DNA of 64,000 nt from assembly GCA_020637235.1 (NCBI GenBank), contig JACJWG010000014.1:62001-126000 (forward strand), written 5' to 3'. The notes under the pieces are model-generated. The model was not told the origin of the DNA. It saw nothing but the letters and a program-made list of their open reading frames with translations, and did no database searches. The DNA is from Acidimicrobiaceae bacterium (GTDB taxonomy: Bacteria; Actinomycetota; Acidimicrobiia; Acidimicrobiales; Ilumatobacteraceae). Every line of letters starts with the position of its first letter. The first letter of the stretch is position 1. A program made the translations under genes and the position numbers. Of this stretch, positions 33,705 through 41,831 are shown in pieces.

Positions 33705-33845
33705 GATCTCCACTCCCCCGGGTCGTTCGACGTCCTCCGGCCGGGCACGCCACCCCAACGTTGCCGCTGGCCTGGCGCTTTTCTACCACGGCGGTGACCA
33801 TCACTCGGTCCATGCGCGCCCACGCTGGCACGAACGCTGCCCGAC

Positions 33846-33897
33846 GTGCAAGGGAATCGACGATGAACGCCGTGTTTCGCCACGGATTCCCTTGCAC
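33846..33897. promoter_or_regulatory. 13-bp perfect inverted repeat between potA and Lrp-type regulator
   Basis: GTGCAAGGGAATC (33846-33858) and GATTCCCTTGCAC (33885-33897) are perfect inverted repeats 26 bp apart, with a smaller CGTG/CACG pair inside. They lie 32-83 bp before the regulator start in a 224-bp intergenic gap that otherwise shows nothing. It could be a tandem Lrp operator or a cruciform/attenuator hairpin. Confidence 0.55.
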
Positions 33898-33928
33898 CGG
33901 TCCCCGACGACCGCCAGTATTCGCATCG

Positions 33929-34453
33929 ATGAGCCGCGTCCCACGGGCCTCGAGCGCCTCGGCGCGTGGCGCCGCCCGCACCTCCGCCACCGCTGCACCT
34001 CCCGTGCTGGTCGCACTCGACGACGTCGATCGTGCGATCATCGAGCGGCTCCAGGAGGACGGACGGGCGCCCTACACCCGGCTCGGCGCAGCCGTCGGGC
34101 TGTCGGAGGCGGCGGTGCGCCAGCGGGTCCAGCGGCTGATCGACGGTGGCGTGATGCAGGTGGTGGCCGTCACCAACCCGCTCTCCATCGGCTACCGCCG
34201 GATGGCGATGGTGGGCGTGCGCACCGAGGGACCGTCGTCGGCCATCGCCGCCGTGCTCGAGTCGTGGGACGACATCGACTACCTCGTGGTGACCGCCGGA
34301 TCGTTCGACCTGATGTGCGAGGTGGTGGTGAGCGACGACCGCGACCTGCTCGATCTCACCAACCGCATCCGCGCGGTCGACGGGGTGCGCAGCACGGAGA
34401 CCTTCATCTACCTCGACCTCGTGAAGCAGACCTTCACGTGGGGCGCCCACTGA
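33929..34453 (+). CDS. Lrp/AsnC family transcriptional regulator
   Basis: A 174-residue regulator. The N-terminal helix-turn-helix is ALDDVDRAIIERLQEDGRAPYTRLGAAVGLSEAAVRQRVQRLIDGGV, followed by the RAM ligand-binding domain (VVAVTNPLSIGYRRMAMVGVR...GSFDLMCEVVVSDDRDLLDLTNRIR). It is divergent from potA and upstream of the convergent aminobutyraldehyde dehydrogenase gene. It probably senses an amine or amino acid and controls polyamine uptake and breakdown. ATG 33929 is favoured (CAGTAT 8 nt before it); ATG 33863 lies inside the inverted repeat. Confidence 0.9.
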   Translation: MSRVPRASSASARGAARTSATAAPPVLVALDDVDRAIIERLQEDGRAPYTRLGAAVGLSEAAVRQRVQRLIDGGVMQVVAVTNPLSIGYRRMAMVGVRTEGPSSAIAAVLESWDDIDYLVVTAGSFDLMCEVVVSDDRDLLDLTNRIRAVDGVRSTETFIYLDLVKQTFTWGAH

Positions 34454-34483
34454 ACGGCCGGCGCCCCACGCGTCGGAACGAGA

Positions 34484-35911
34484 TCAGCTGTCGAGGTTGG
34501 CCATGACGTGCTTGATGCGGGTGTAGTCGTCGAGCGCGTAACTCGACAGGTCCTTGCCGTAGCCCGACTTCTTGTAGCCGCCGTGGGGCATCTCGGCCAC
34601 GAGCGGGATGTGGGTGTTGATCCACACGCAGCCGAAGTCGAGGGCACGGCTGGTGCGCATCGCCTTGCCGAAGTTCGAGGTCCACACCGACGACGCGAGG
34701 CCGTACTCCACACCGTTGGCCGAGCGGATCGCCTCGTCCTCGTCGGTGAAGGACTGCACGGTGATCACCGGGCCGAAGATCTCCTTCTGGCTCATCTCGT
34801 CTCCCTGGCGGAGGCCGGCGACGACGGTGGGCTCGAAGAAGTAGCCGCCACCGCCGACCTGGTGACCGCCGGCCGCGACCGTGGCGTGCGCCGGGGCCCG
34901 CTCCACCATGCCGGTCACGTGGGCGAGCTGGTTGGGGTTGTTCACCGGCCCGAAGAGCACGTCCTCGTCGTCGGGCATCCCGGTCTTCAGGCTCCTGGCC
35001 TGCTCGGCGAGTGCCGCCACGAAGTCGTCGTGGGCCGCGGCGTGCACGAGCACGCGTGTGGCGGCGGTGCAGTCCTGACCGGCGTTGAAGTAGCCGGCGA
35101 CGGCGATGCCCTCCGCGGCAGCCGCGAGGTCGGCGTCGTCGTACACGATGACCGGGGCCTTGCCGCCGAGCTCGAGGTGGCAGCGCTTCAGGCTCTGACT
35201 GGCGGCCGCCGCCACTTCCATGCCGGCGCGCACCGAGCCGGTGACGCTCACCATGGCGGGCACGTCGTGCAGCACCATCGACCGGCCGGTGTCGCGGTCG
35301 CCGCAGACGACGTTGAACAGACCCTGCGGCAGGAACTCGGCGGCGATCTCGGCGAGCAGTGTGGTGCTGGCCGGCGTCGTGTCGCTCGGCTTCAGCACGA
35401 CGGCGTTGCCGGCGGCGATCGCCGGAGCGAACTTCCACACGGCCATCATCATCGGGTAGTTCCACGGCGCCACCTGCGCACAGACACCGATCGGCTCGCG
35501 GCGGATGATCGACGTCATCCCCTTCATGTACTCGCCGGCGCTCTTGCCCTCGAGGTGACGGGCGGCCGTGGCGAAGAAGCGGATCTGGTCGGCCATCGGC
35601 GGGATCTCCTCGCTCGCGACGAGGTGGGCCGGCTTGCCGCAGTTCTCGACCTCGAGGTCGATCAGCTCCTGCGCCCGTGCCTCCACCGCGTCGGCGATGC
35701 GGAAGAGCGCCAGCGAACGCTCGCTCGGCGTCGAGTCGCGCCATCCCTCGAACGCGGTCGCTGCGGCGCGCATCGCCCGGTCGATGTCGGGCTCGCCGCT
35801 CACCGGCGCGGTCGCGTACTGCTCGCCGGTGGCCGGGTTCACCACCGCGCTCGTGCGCCCGTCGGCGGCGTCGACGTGCTCGCCGTTGATGAAGTTCTTG
35901 AACGCCTTCAT
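34484..35911 (-). CDS. patD: Gamma-aminobutyraldehyde dehydrogenase
   Basis: A 475-residue aldehyde dehydrogenase. It has APWNYPMMMAVWKFAPAIAAGNAVVLKPSD (cofactor binding), GSVRAGMEVAAA, LELGGKAPVIV with the general-base Glu, the catalytic Cys in NAGQDCTAATR, and QKEIFGPVITVQ. The NAGQDCTA form of the active site is that of the PatD/Prr type, which oxidises 4-aminobutyraldehyde to GABA. Together with the amine oxidase and Pot uptake genes it completes putrescine to GABA. A GABA transaminase is not in the window. Confidence 0.92.
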   Translation of the reverse strand: MKAFKNFINGEHVDAADGRTSAVVNPATGEQYATAPVSGEPDIDRAMRAAATAFEGWRDSTPSERSLALFRIADAVEARAQELIDLEVENCGKPAHLVASEEIPPMADQIRFFATAARHLEGKSAGEYMKGMTSIIRREPIGVCAQVAPWNYPMMMAVWKFAPAIAAGNAVVLKPSDTTPASTTLLAEIAAEFLPQGLFNVVCGDRDTGRSMVLHDVPAMVSVTGSVRAGMEVAAAASQSLKRCHLELGGKAPVIVYDDADLAAAAEGIAVAGYFNAGQDCTAATRVLVHAAAHDDFVAALAEQARSLKTGMPDDEDVLFGPVNNPNQLAHVTGMVERAPAHATVAAGGHQVGGGGYFFEPTVVAGLRQGDEMSQKEIFGPVITVQSFTDEDEAIRSANGVEYGLASSVWTSNFGKAMRTSRALDFGCVWINTHIPLVAEMPHGGYKKSGYGKDLSSYALDDYTRIKHVMANLDS

Positions 35912-36017
35912 GGATCTCGATGTCCCCTTGTACGCAGCGCACCGTCGCGCCGTCGGTGGCCGCGATGGTAGCCAGGCGGCCGGGAGGGGGCGGTCGCACG
36001 CATGGCAGGATGAGCCG

Positions 36018-37046
36018 GTGCAGACCGTGTACTCCGATCGCCATCGCCACCAGGACGGACAGTCCGAACTGATCGACGGGAAGTTGGTGCCGTGCTTCGA
36101 GTGTCCCGAGCGCGCCGACCTCGTGCTCGCTCGGGTGCACGAACGTTCGATCGGGCCGGTCGTCGAGCCCACCGAGCACGGCCTCGACCCCGTCCGCCGC
36201 GTGCACACGTCGCCGTTCGTCGAGTTCTTGTCGACCGCCTGGGACGACTGGGTGGCCGCCCACGGCGAGTACGACGCGCTGCCGCTCACCTGGCCCACCC
36301 GCGGTGCCCGGCACGACCGGATCCCCGGCGCGATCGACGGCAGGCTGAGCTACTTCTCGCTCGACGCCGGCACGCCGATCACCGCCGGCACGTGGTCGGC
36401 GATCACGGCCGCCGCCGACGTCGCCCTCACCGGTGTCGACCTCGTGCTCGGCGGCGAGCGCCACGCGTTCTCGCTGTGCCGCCCGCCCGGGCACCACGCC
36501 TCGGCCGACGTGTACGGCGGCTACTGCTTCTTCAACAACGCCGCGATCGCCGCGCAGTCGCTGCGCGATCGGGGCGCCGAGCGGGTGGCGGTGCTCGACG
36601 TCGATTACCACCACGGCAACGGCACCCAGTCGATCTTCTACGACCGTGACGACGTGGTGTTCGCATCGCTGCACGGGCATCCGCAGCAGGAGTACCCGTA
36701 CTTCCTCGGCTACGACGACGAGCTCGGGGTGGGTGCGGGCGTCGGCGCCAACCGCAACTGGCCGCTGTGGCACGGGTCGGGATGGGACGAGTACGGGCCG
36801 GCGCTCGACGAGGCGTGCGGCTTCCTCGCCGGTCACCGCCCCGACGTCCTGGTGGTGTCGCTCGGCGTGGACACGTTCGTCGACGACCCGATCAGCCAGT
36901 TCCGGCTCGGCCACGAGCACTACCTGCGGATCGGCGAGCGCATCGCCGCCCTCGGCCTGCCCACGCTCGTCGTGTTCGAGGGCGGGTACGCCGTCGGCGA
37001 GATCGGGGTGAACGCGGTGAACGTATTGGAGGGCCTGGCCGGCTGA
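36018..37046 (+). CDS. Acetylpolyamine amidohydrolase (histone-deacetylase family)
   Basis: A 342-residue zinc amidohydrolase. The HDAC-fold active site is complete: SLCRPPGHHAS, the metal-ligand stretch LDVDYHHGNGTQSIFY, LGVDTFVDDPISQF (Asp ligand) and VFEGGYAVGEIG. The N-terminal HRHQDGQSELIDGKLVPCFECPERAD matches bacterial acetylpolyamine amidohydrolases such as AphA. It would remove acetyl groups from N-acetylputrescine or similar before oxidation. GTG 36018 is the start (CAGGAT 6 nt upstream). It is divergent from patD. Confidence 0.9.
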   Translation: MQTVYSDRHRHQDGQSELIDGKLVPCFECPERADLVLARVHERSIGPVVEPTEHGLDPVRRVHTSPFVEFLSTAWDDWVAAHGEYDALPLTWPTRGARHDRIPGAIDGRLSYFSLDAGTPITAGTWSAITAAADVALTGVDLVLGGERHAFSLCRPPGHHASADVYGGYCFFNNAAIAAQSLRDRGAERVAVLDVDYHHGNGTQSIFYDRDDVVFASLHGHPQQEYPYFLGYDDELGVGAGVGANRNWPLWHGSGWDEYGPALDEACGFLAGHRPDVLVVSLGVDTFVDDPISQFRLGHEHYLRIGERIAALGLPTLVVFEGGYAVGEIGVNAVNVLEGLAG

Positions 37047-37060
37047 GCCGGACGCGCAGC

Positions 37061-37507
37061 TCAACCGACGATCGGGCGGAGCACGAACCGACTCTCCGTG
37101 CGTGCCACGCCGGCGTCCGCCTTCAACCAGCGGATGAACGTGTCCAGACCCGCGGCGCCGGCACAGTCGACCACGATCGTGTAGTCGCTCTGGCCCGTCA
37201 CGTACGCGGCGAACGCCACCTCGTCGCGCCCGGCGAGCAACGCCTCGAACGGAGCCGGGTCGACGCCCGGCGGCAGGCCGACGTCGATCACCGCCCGCAC
37301 CGATCGCCCGAACGCTGCCGGGTCCACCTGCGCCGCGTAGCCGCGGATGAGCCCACGTTCCTCCAAACGGCGCACGCGGTCGGCCACCGACGACGGCGCG
37401 AGGTGCACACGATCGGCGAGCTCGCGCCAACTGATCCGACCTTCCTGTCGCAGTTCGTCGATGATCCGTCGGTCGATCCGGTCGATCGCCGGTGTTTCGT
37501 CGGCCAT
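37061..37507 (-). CDS. Lrp/AsnC family regulator (AldR-like)
   Basis: A 148-residue regulator with N-terminal helix-turn-helix (IDRIDRRIIDELRQEGRISWRELADRVHLAPSSVADRVRRLEERGLI) and RAM domain. It is divergent from alanine dehydrogenase, the same arrangement as aldR-ald in mycobacteria, where AldR activates or represses ald in response to alanine. Start 37507 (MADE) has CAGAAT 6 nt upstream; ATG 37522 is possible. A 10-bp palindrome lies in the gap. Confidence 0.88.
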   Translation of the reverse strand: MADETPAIDRIDRRIIDELRQEGRISWRELADRVHLAPSSVADRVRRLEERGLIRGYAAQVDPAAFGRSVRAVIDVGLPPGVDPAPFEALLAGRDEVAFAAYVTGQSDYTIVVDCAGAAGLDTFIRWLKADAGVARTESRFVLRPIVG

Positions 37508-37533
37508 GGCCACATTCTGCATCCGACCTGTGT

Positions 37534-37543
37534 GTTGATCAAC
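37534..37543. promoter_or_regulatory. Palindrome between Lrp-type regulator and ald
   Basis: GTTGATCAAC is a perfect palindrome in the 62-bp gap between the divergent regulator and alanine dehydrogenase genes. It is placed where an AldR-type octamer would bind. Confidence 0.4.
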
Positions 37544-37569
37544 GGATCCGGCGCGCCGAACATGTGCGC

Positions 37570-38706
37570 ATGACCAGCGCTCCTGCCATCACCACCGTCG
37601 GCGTGCCGAAGGAGATCAAGACCGCCGAACATCGCGTCGCGATGACACCCGACGGCGTGCGCGAGTTCGAGCGCCTCGGCATCGACGTGTTCGTGGAGAC
37701 CGGAGCCGGCGCTGGCGCCAGCTTCACCGACGACCACTACCGCGCCGCCGGCGCCACGATCGTGCCCACGGCGGCCGACGCCTGGGGCCAGCAGATGGTG
37801 GTGAAGGTGAAGGAACCGAAGGCGGAGGAGTTCGGCTATCTGCGCCCCGACCTCACGTTGTTCACCTACCTCCATCTGGCCGCCTATCCCGAGGTGGCCG
37901 AAGCACTCATCTCGTCGGGGTGCACGAGCTTCGCCTACGAGACGGTCCAACTGCCCGGCGGCGCGCTCCCGCTGCTCGCCCCGATGAGCGAGGTGGCCGG
38001 CCGGCTCGCCCCACAGATGGGCGCCCACTACCTCGAGCGCCACAACGGTGGCCGCGGCGTCCTGATGGGCGGCGCGCCCGGTGTCCAGCCGGCGAAGGTC
38101 GTGGTGCTCGGCGCCGGCAACGTCGGATGGAACTCGGCGTGGATCGCCGCCGGCATGGAGGCCGAGGTCGTGCTGTTCGACAAGAACCTCGACCGTCTCC
38201 GCTGGGTCGACCAGATCAACAAGGGCCGCATCGTCACCCTGGCCTCCAATCGCGGCGCGATCGAGCGCAACATCGCCGACGCCGACCTCGTGATCGGTGC
38301 CGTGCTCGTGGCCGGCGGCCGCGCCCCAGTGGTGGTGAGCGAGGACATGGTGCGCTCCATGAAGCCCGGCGCCGTGATCGTCGACGTCGCGGTCGATCAA
38401 GGCGGCTGCATCGAGACGATCCACGAGACCACGCACAACGAGCCGGTGTACACGTTGCACGGCGTGCTCCACTACGCCGTCGGCAACATGCCCGGGGCCG
38501 TGCCGCACACCAGCACCTACGCCCTCACCAACGCGACGCTGCCGTTCCAGATCGACCTCGCGCATCACGGCGCTCGCGCCGCGTGCACCCGAGACGGCGC
38601 GCTCGCACACGGGCTCAACACCCACGCCGGCAACGTCACCAACGCGCCGGTGGCGGAGTTCCTCGGCACGGCGTTCGTCGAGCCCGGGGTCGCCCTCGCC
38701 GGCTGA
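37570..38706 (+). CDS. ald: Alanine dehydrogenase
   Basis: A 378-residue NAD-dependent enzyme interconverting alanine with pyruvate and ammonia. It has VGVPKEIKTAEHRVAMTPDGV, VVKVKEP, LFTYLHLAA (catalytic His), VVLGAGNVGWNSAWIAAGMEAEV (NAD binding), VDVAVDQGGCIET (Asp) and the C-terminal GLNTHAGNVTN. Near its end lies a Cys/His-rich segment (LPFQIDLAHHGARAACTRDGALA). ATG 37570 is the start (GAACAT 6 nt upstream). It would recycle amino groups released by the neighbouring polyamine pathway. Confidence 0.95.
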   Translation: MTSAPAITTVGVPKEIKTAEHRVAMTPDGVREFERLGIDVFVETGAGAGASFTDDHYRAAGATIVPTAADAWGQQMVVKVKEPKAEEFGYLRPDLTLFTYLHLAAYPEVAEALISSGCTSFAYETVQLPGGALPLLAPMSEVAGRLAPQMGAHYLERHNGGRGVLMGGAPGVQPAKVVVLGAGNVGWNSAWIAAGMEAEVVLFDKNLDRLRWVDQINKGRIVTLASNRGAIERNIADADLVIGAVLVAGGRAPVVVSEDMVRSMKPGAVIVDVAVDQGGCIETIHETTHNEPVYTLHGVLHYAVGNMPGAVPHTSTYALTNATLPFQIDLAHHGARAACTRDGALAHGLNTHAGNVTNAPVAEFLGTAFVEPGVALAG

Positions 38707-38740
38707 CGGCGGGCCGGTGGCAGCGAGGTACGGTCACGCC

Positions 38741-39958
38741 ATGTCCACGCTCGCCGCAGACCTCGACCTCCCCGAGATCCCGCTCGACGCCGGCACCTTC
38801 GAGGAGCGACGCGCCCTGCGCACCGCGCTGCCCGACGGCACCTGGCTGTTCCGCAACCTCATCGGGTACGGCGTGTTGCGGTACGAGGACGCGATCGGCG
38901 TCCTGCGCGACAAGCGCTGGCACTCGGCGTCGGGCCGCATCCCCGAACTCATGGGCATCACCCGACAGGACTTCCTCGGCCGCCAACGCGGCAGCATCCT
39001 GTCGGCCGAGGGCGACGAGCACGTCCGGCTCCGGCGACTCGTCGCCCCGGCGTTCAACCCGCGTGCGGCCGATCGACTCCGACCGTTCATGCGTGAGGTG
39101 ATGAACGGCCTGATCGATCCGGTCGCGGCGAACGGCCGGGCCGACTTCGTGGCCGACGTCACCGAGCCGTACCCGATCCCGATCATCTGCGAGCTGCTCG
39201 GCGCCCCGCGCAGCGACTGGCAGCTGTTCAGCCGGCTCGCGAGCGACGTGCTCGAGATCTTCTCCGCCGACCTCGCCGACAAGATCGACCTCGTGATGTC
39301 GGCGCAGGACGAGCTCGACGAGTACACGCGGCAGCTCATCGCCGAGCGCCGTTCGAAGCCGGCGGACGATCTGCTCACCGACCTCATCGCCGCCGAGGAA
39401 GCGGGTGACAAGCTCAGCACCGACGAGCTCGTGATGATGGTGAACGCGGTGATCGTCGGCGGCACCGACACCACACGCAACCAGCTCGGGTGCGCCGTGT
39501 CGCTGTTCGCCGAGCACCCCGACCAGTGGGCGCTGCTCGCCGAGCGCCCGGAGCTCGCCCCACGAGCCGTCGAGGAGTCGATGCGGTTCTTCGGCGCCGT
39601 CCGCGGCACCGTGCGATACGCCAGCTGCGACATCGAGTACCGCGACGTCGTGTTCCCCGCAGGCACCTTCATCTCCGTGGGGCTCGCGGATGCGAATCGG
39701 CAGGAGGACGTGTTCCCCGAACCCGATCGGTTCGACATCACCAAACCGGCGCCCGAGCAACCACAGCTCACCTTCGGATCGGGCATCCACTACTGCCTCG
39801 GGGCGTCGCTGGCTCGCGCCGAGCTGCAAGAAGCGCTGCCGCTGCTCGCCCAGCGGATGCCGAACCTGCGCCTCGACGGACCGGTGCAGTGGAAGCCGGA
39901 GGGCGTCGGCATCTTCGGCCCCGCCGAGATGCCGATCACCTTCGATCCCGGCCACTGA
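38741..39958 (+). CDS. Cytochrome P450
   Basis: A 405-residue soluble bacterial P450. It has the I-helix oxygen-binding motif VGGTDTTRN, the ExxR in RAVEESMRFF, and heme ligand loop FGSGIHYCLGASLAR with Cys about residue 352. The N-terminal half is short and without a TM helix, so it needs separate ferredoxin and reductase, neither of which is nearby. The substrate is unknown. TACGGT 6 nt before the ATG (38729-38734) suggests a leaderless mRNA. Its stop codon falls inside an 11-bp tandem repeat. Confidence 0.93.
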   Translation: MSTLAADLDLPEIPLDAGTFEERRALRTALPDGTWLFRNLIGYGVLRYEDAIGVLRDKRWHSASGRIPELMGITRQDFLGRQRGSILSAEGDEHVRLRRLVAPAFNPRAADRLRPFMREVMNGLIDPVAANGRADFVADVTEPYPIPIICELLGAPRSDWQLFSRLASDVLEIFSADLADKIDLVMSAQDELDEYTRQLIAERRSKPADDLLTDLIAAEEAGDKLSTDELVMMVNAVIVGGTDTTRNQLGCAVSLFAEHPDQWALLAERPELAPRAVEESMRFFGAVRGTVRYASCDIEYRDVVFPAGTFISVGLADANRQEDVFPEPDRFDITKPAPEQPQLTFGSGIHYCLGASLARAELQEALPLLAQRMPNLRLDGPVQWKPEGVGIFGPAEMPITFDPGH

Positions 39959-40004
39959 CCGGCCACTGACCGGCCACTGACCGGCCACCGACCGGCCACT
40001 GACC
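39950..40004 (+). repeat. 11-bp tandem repeat spanning the P450 stop codon
   Basis: Five copies of GGCCACTGACC (the fourth has one change) from 39950. The first copy contains the terminal Gly-His-stop of the P450 gene. Because 11 is not a multiple of three, every copy puts its TGA in a different frame. Confidence 0.85.
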
Positions 40005-40041
40005 GGGCGGCACCGCGCCTCGCCGGCGCGTTCCCGTGCGG

Positions 40042-41190
40042 TCAGACGGCGGCGGTCATCGCGGCAGCCACGAGGTCGAAGCCTCGGCTGTCGCCCACCA
40101 GTCCGGCATCCATGCGGTTCATCATGTACGCGATCGTCATGCCGTGGTCGACGTCGTTGATGATCATCGAACCGCCCCAGCCACCCCAGAAGCACAGCTT
40201 CGCGTCGGGCGCGAACGGCATCCCGTCACAGGGCAGGCCGTAGCCGAGGCCGAACCGCTCGGGGATGCCGAGCACGAGATCGACGTTGTCGCTCTGCACG
40301 TCGAAGATCCGGTCGATCGTGGCCGGCGACAGCACCTGCACGTCGCCGACCGCGCCGCCGTTGGTGATCGCCGACTGCACCCGAGCCACCGAGCGTGCGT
40401 TGCCGTGGCCGTTGGCCGCACCGATGTCGGCCTGCCGCCACGCGTCGGTCCACGACGCCTCGGCGCCCGGCGCGGGACCGGTGAAGGTGCGGATCATGGG
40501 GCTCGACGGATCGATCGTCGCCATGTCGATCGGCAGCGGAGGGGGCGGCACCACCGGTGCGACGCGATGGAACTCGGAGGGCGACAGCCCGATGTGGAAG
40601 TCGGCGCCGAGCGGCCCGGCGATCTCCGCCGCGAAGAACTCGCCGAGCTTGCGACCGGTGATGCGCCGGATCACCTCGCCGACCAGGTGTCCCTGGTTGA
40701 GCGCGTGATAACCGGACGCGGTACCCGGTTCCCACCACGGTGCCTGCGCCGCCAGCATCGACGTCGACCGCTCCCAGTCGTAGATGTCCTCCACCACCAC
40801 CGGCTGGTCCCAGCCGGACACCCCCGATGTGTGCGACAGCAGGTGTCGCACCTCGATGTCCTGCTTGCCCTGCTGGGCGAACTCGGGCCAGTAGTACGAC
40901 ACCTTCTGGTACGGGTCGAGCTCGCCCCGATCGACCAGCACGAGTGCGCTGATCGCCATCATCGTCTTGGTGGTCGACCAGACGTTGACGATCGTGTCGG
41001 CCTCCCACGGCTTGGTGCGCTCGTGGTCGGCCCACCCACCCCAGAGGTCGACGACCGGCTCGCCGTGCAGCACCACCGCCACCGAGGCCCCGAGATCGGC
41101 TCCCGAGGCGAGGTTGGCCGCGAGCACCTCCCGCATCTCGTCGAACCGCGGATCGCACGTGCCGTGCACGTCGACGTCGAGATCACTCAT
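40042..41190 (-). CDS. Serine hydrolase, class C beta-lactamase family
   Basis: A 382-residue protein of the LovD/EstB/beta-lactamase-related group. It has VVDLWGGWADHERTKPW, the SxxK nucleophile in VWSTTKTMMAISALVLVDRG (about residue 70), the YxN-like tyrosine in SGYHALNQGHLVGEVI, and C-terminal WGGWGGSMIINDV. No signal peptide is visible, so it is cytosolic and probably an esterase or transacylase rather than a lactamase. The substrate is unknown. Confidence 0.87.
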   Translation of the reverse strand: MSDLDVDVHGTCDPRFDEMREVLAANLASGADLGASVAVVLHGEPVVDLWGGWADHERTKPWEADTIVNVWSTTKTMMAISALVLVDRGELDPYQKVSYYWPEFAQQGKQDIEVRHLLSHTSGVSGWDQPVVVEDIYDWERSTSMLAAQAPWWEPGTASGYHALNQGHLVGEVIRRITGRKLGEFFAAEIAGPLGADFHIGLSPSEFHRVAPVVPPPPLPIDMATIDPSSPMIRTFTGPAPGAEASWTDAWRQADIGAANGHGNARSVARVQSAITNGGAVGDVQVLSPATIDRIFDVQSDNVDLVLGIPERFGLGYGLPCDGMPFAPDAKLCFWGGWGGSMIINDVDHGMTIAYMMNRMDAGLVGDSRGFDLVAAAMTAAV

Positions 41191-41343
41191 CGGACACACC
41201 CCCGAACGCTGCGGCGGTCACCCCCTGCGACGCGCCAGGGACGACCTTACGACAGACACCACGACGCGTGTGACGCGAACGCGCCACCCACCACGGTTCG
41301 TTCGGTCCTGGTGGCACCGGCCCCACTGACGCACGATGACCAC

Positions 41344-41763
41344 ATGATCCGTCCGTCACACGAGGTCGGCCCTCGCGACTGGAGCATCCTGCACGCGCTG
41401 GCTCGCCGCGTGATCGCCCGCCGGTACGGCGGACAGCCACCCGACCTCGCGATCGAACGTGCAGCGCTCGGCATGGCCCAGTCGATCGTGCTCGGGGAAC
41501 TCGTCGTCGAACTCGAGCCGTACGGCGAGCCGGGCGACGTCGGCGGATGGGTGGACGACGTCGACGACCGCGGCCTGCTCGTCACGATGCGGTACACCGA
41601 CGGGCTCTCGGCGGTCGTCACGTGGAGCGAACTCGACGTCGACCCGCTCGGGGCTCCGGCGATCGACGACGGGGCGGCGCCGAAGGCGACCGCGACCCGC
41701 CGCAGCCCGTTCCGCCGCCGCGCCCGCCCGTGGTCGCAGGCGGACGGCCCCGAGGTGCGCTGA
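41344..41763 (+). CDS. Hypothetical protein
   Basis: A 139-residue protein I do not recognise. The first 100 residues look folded (IRPSHEVGPRDWSILHALARRVIARRYGG... then a beta-rich VVELEPYGEPGDVGGWVDDVDDRGLLVTMRYTDGLSAVVTWSEL). The last 30 residues are Arg/Ala-rich and probably disordered. There is no TM helix. It sits between the serine hydrolase (divergent) and the LLM oxidoreductase (downstream, same strand). Reading-frame bias supports a real gene. Confidence 0.6.
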   Translation: MIRPSHEVGPRDWSILHALARRVIARRYGGQPPDLAIERAALGMAQSIVLGELVVELEPYGEPGDVGGWVDDVDDRGLLVTMRYTDGLSAVVTWSELDVDPLGAPAIDDGAAPKATATRRSPFRRRARPWSQADGPEVR

Positions 41764-41831
41764 CCGCAGTCGACGCCTCGTCCGGCCCGCCCGAGTCGAC
41801 GCTCACCCCCACCGGCCCGTACGGTGCGCGC

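Noticed and set aside
33863..33928. Earlier ATG (33863) as start of the Lrp-type regulator
   Set aside because: It lies inside the 13-bp inverted repeat and adds a non-conserved tail; ATG 33929 has a -10-like box at the usual distance.
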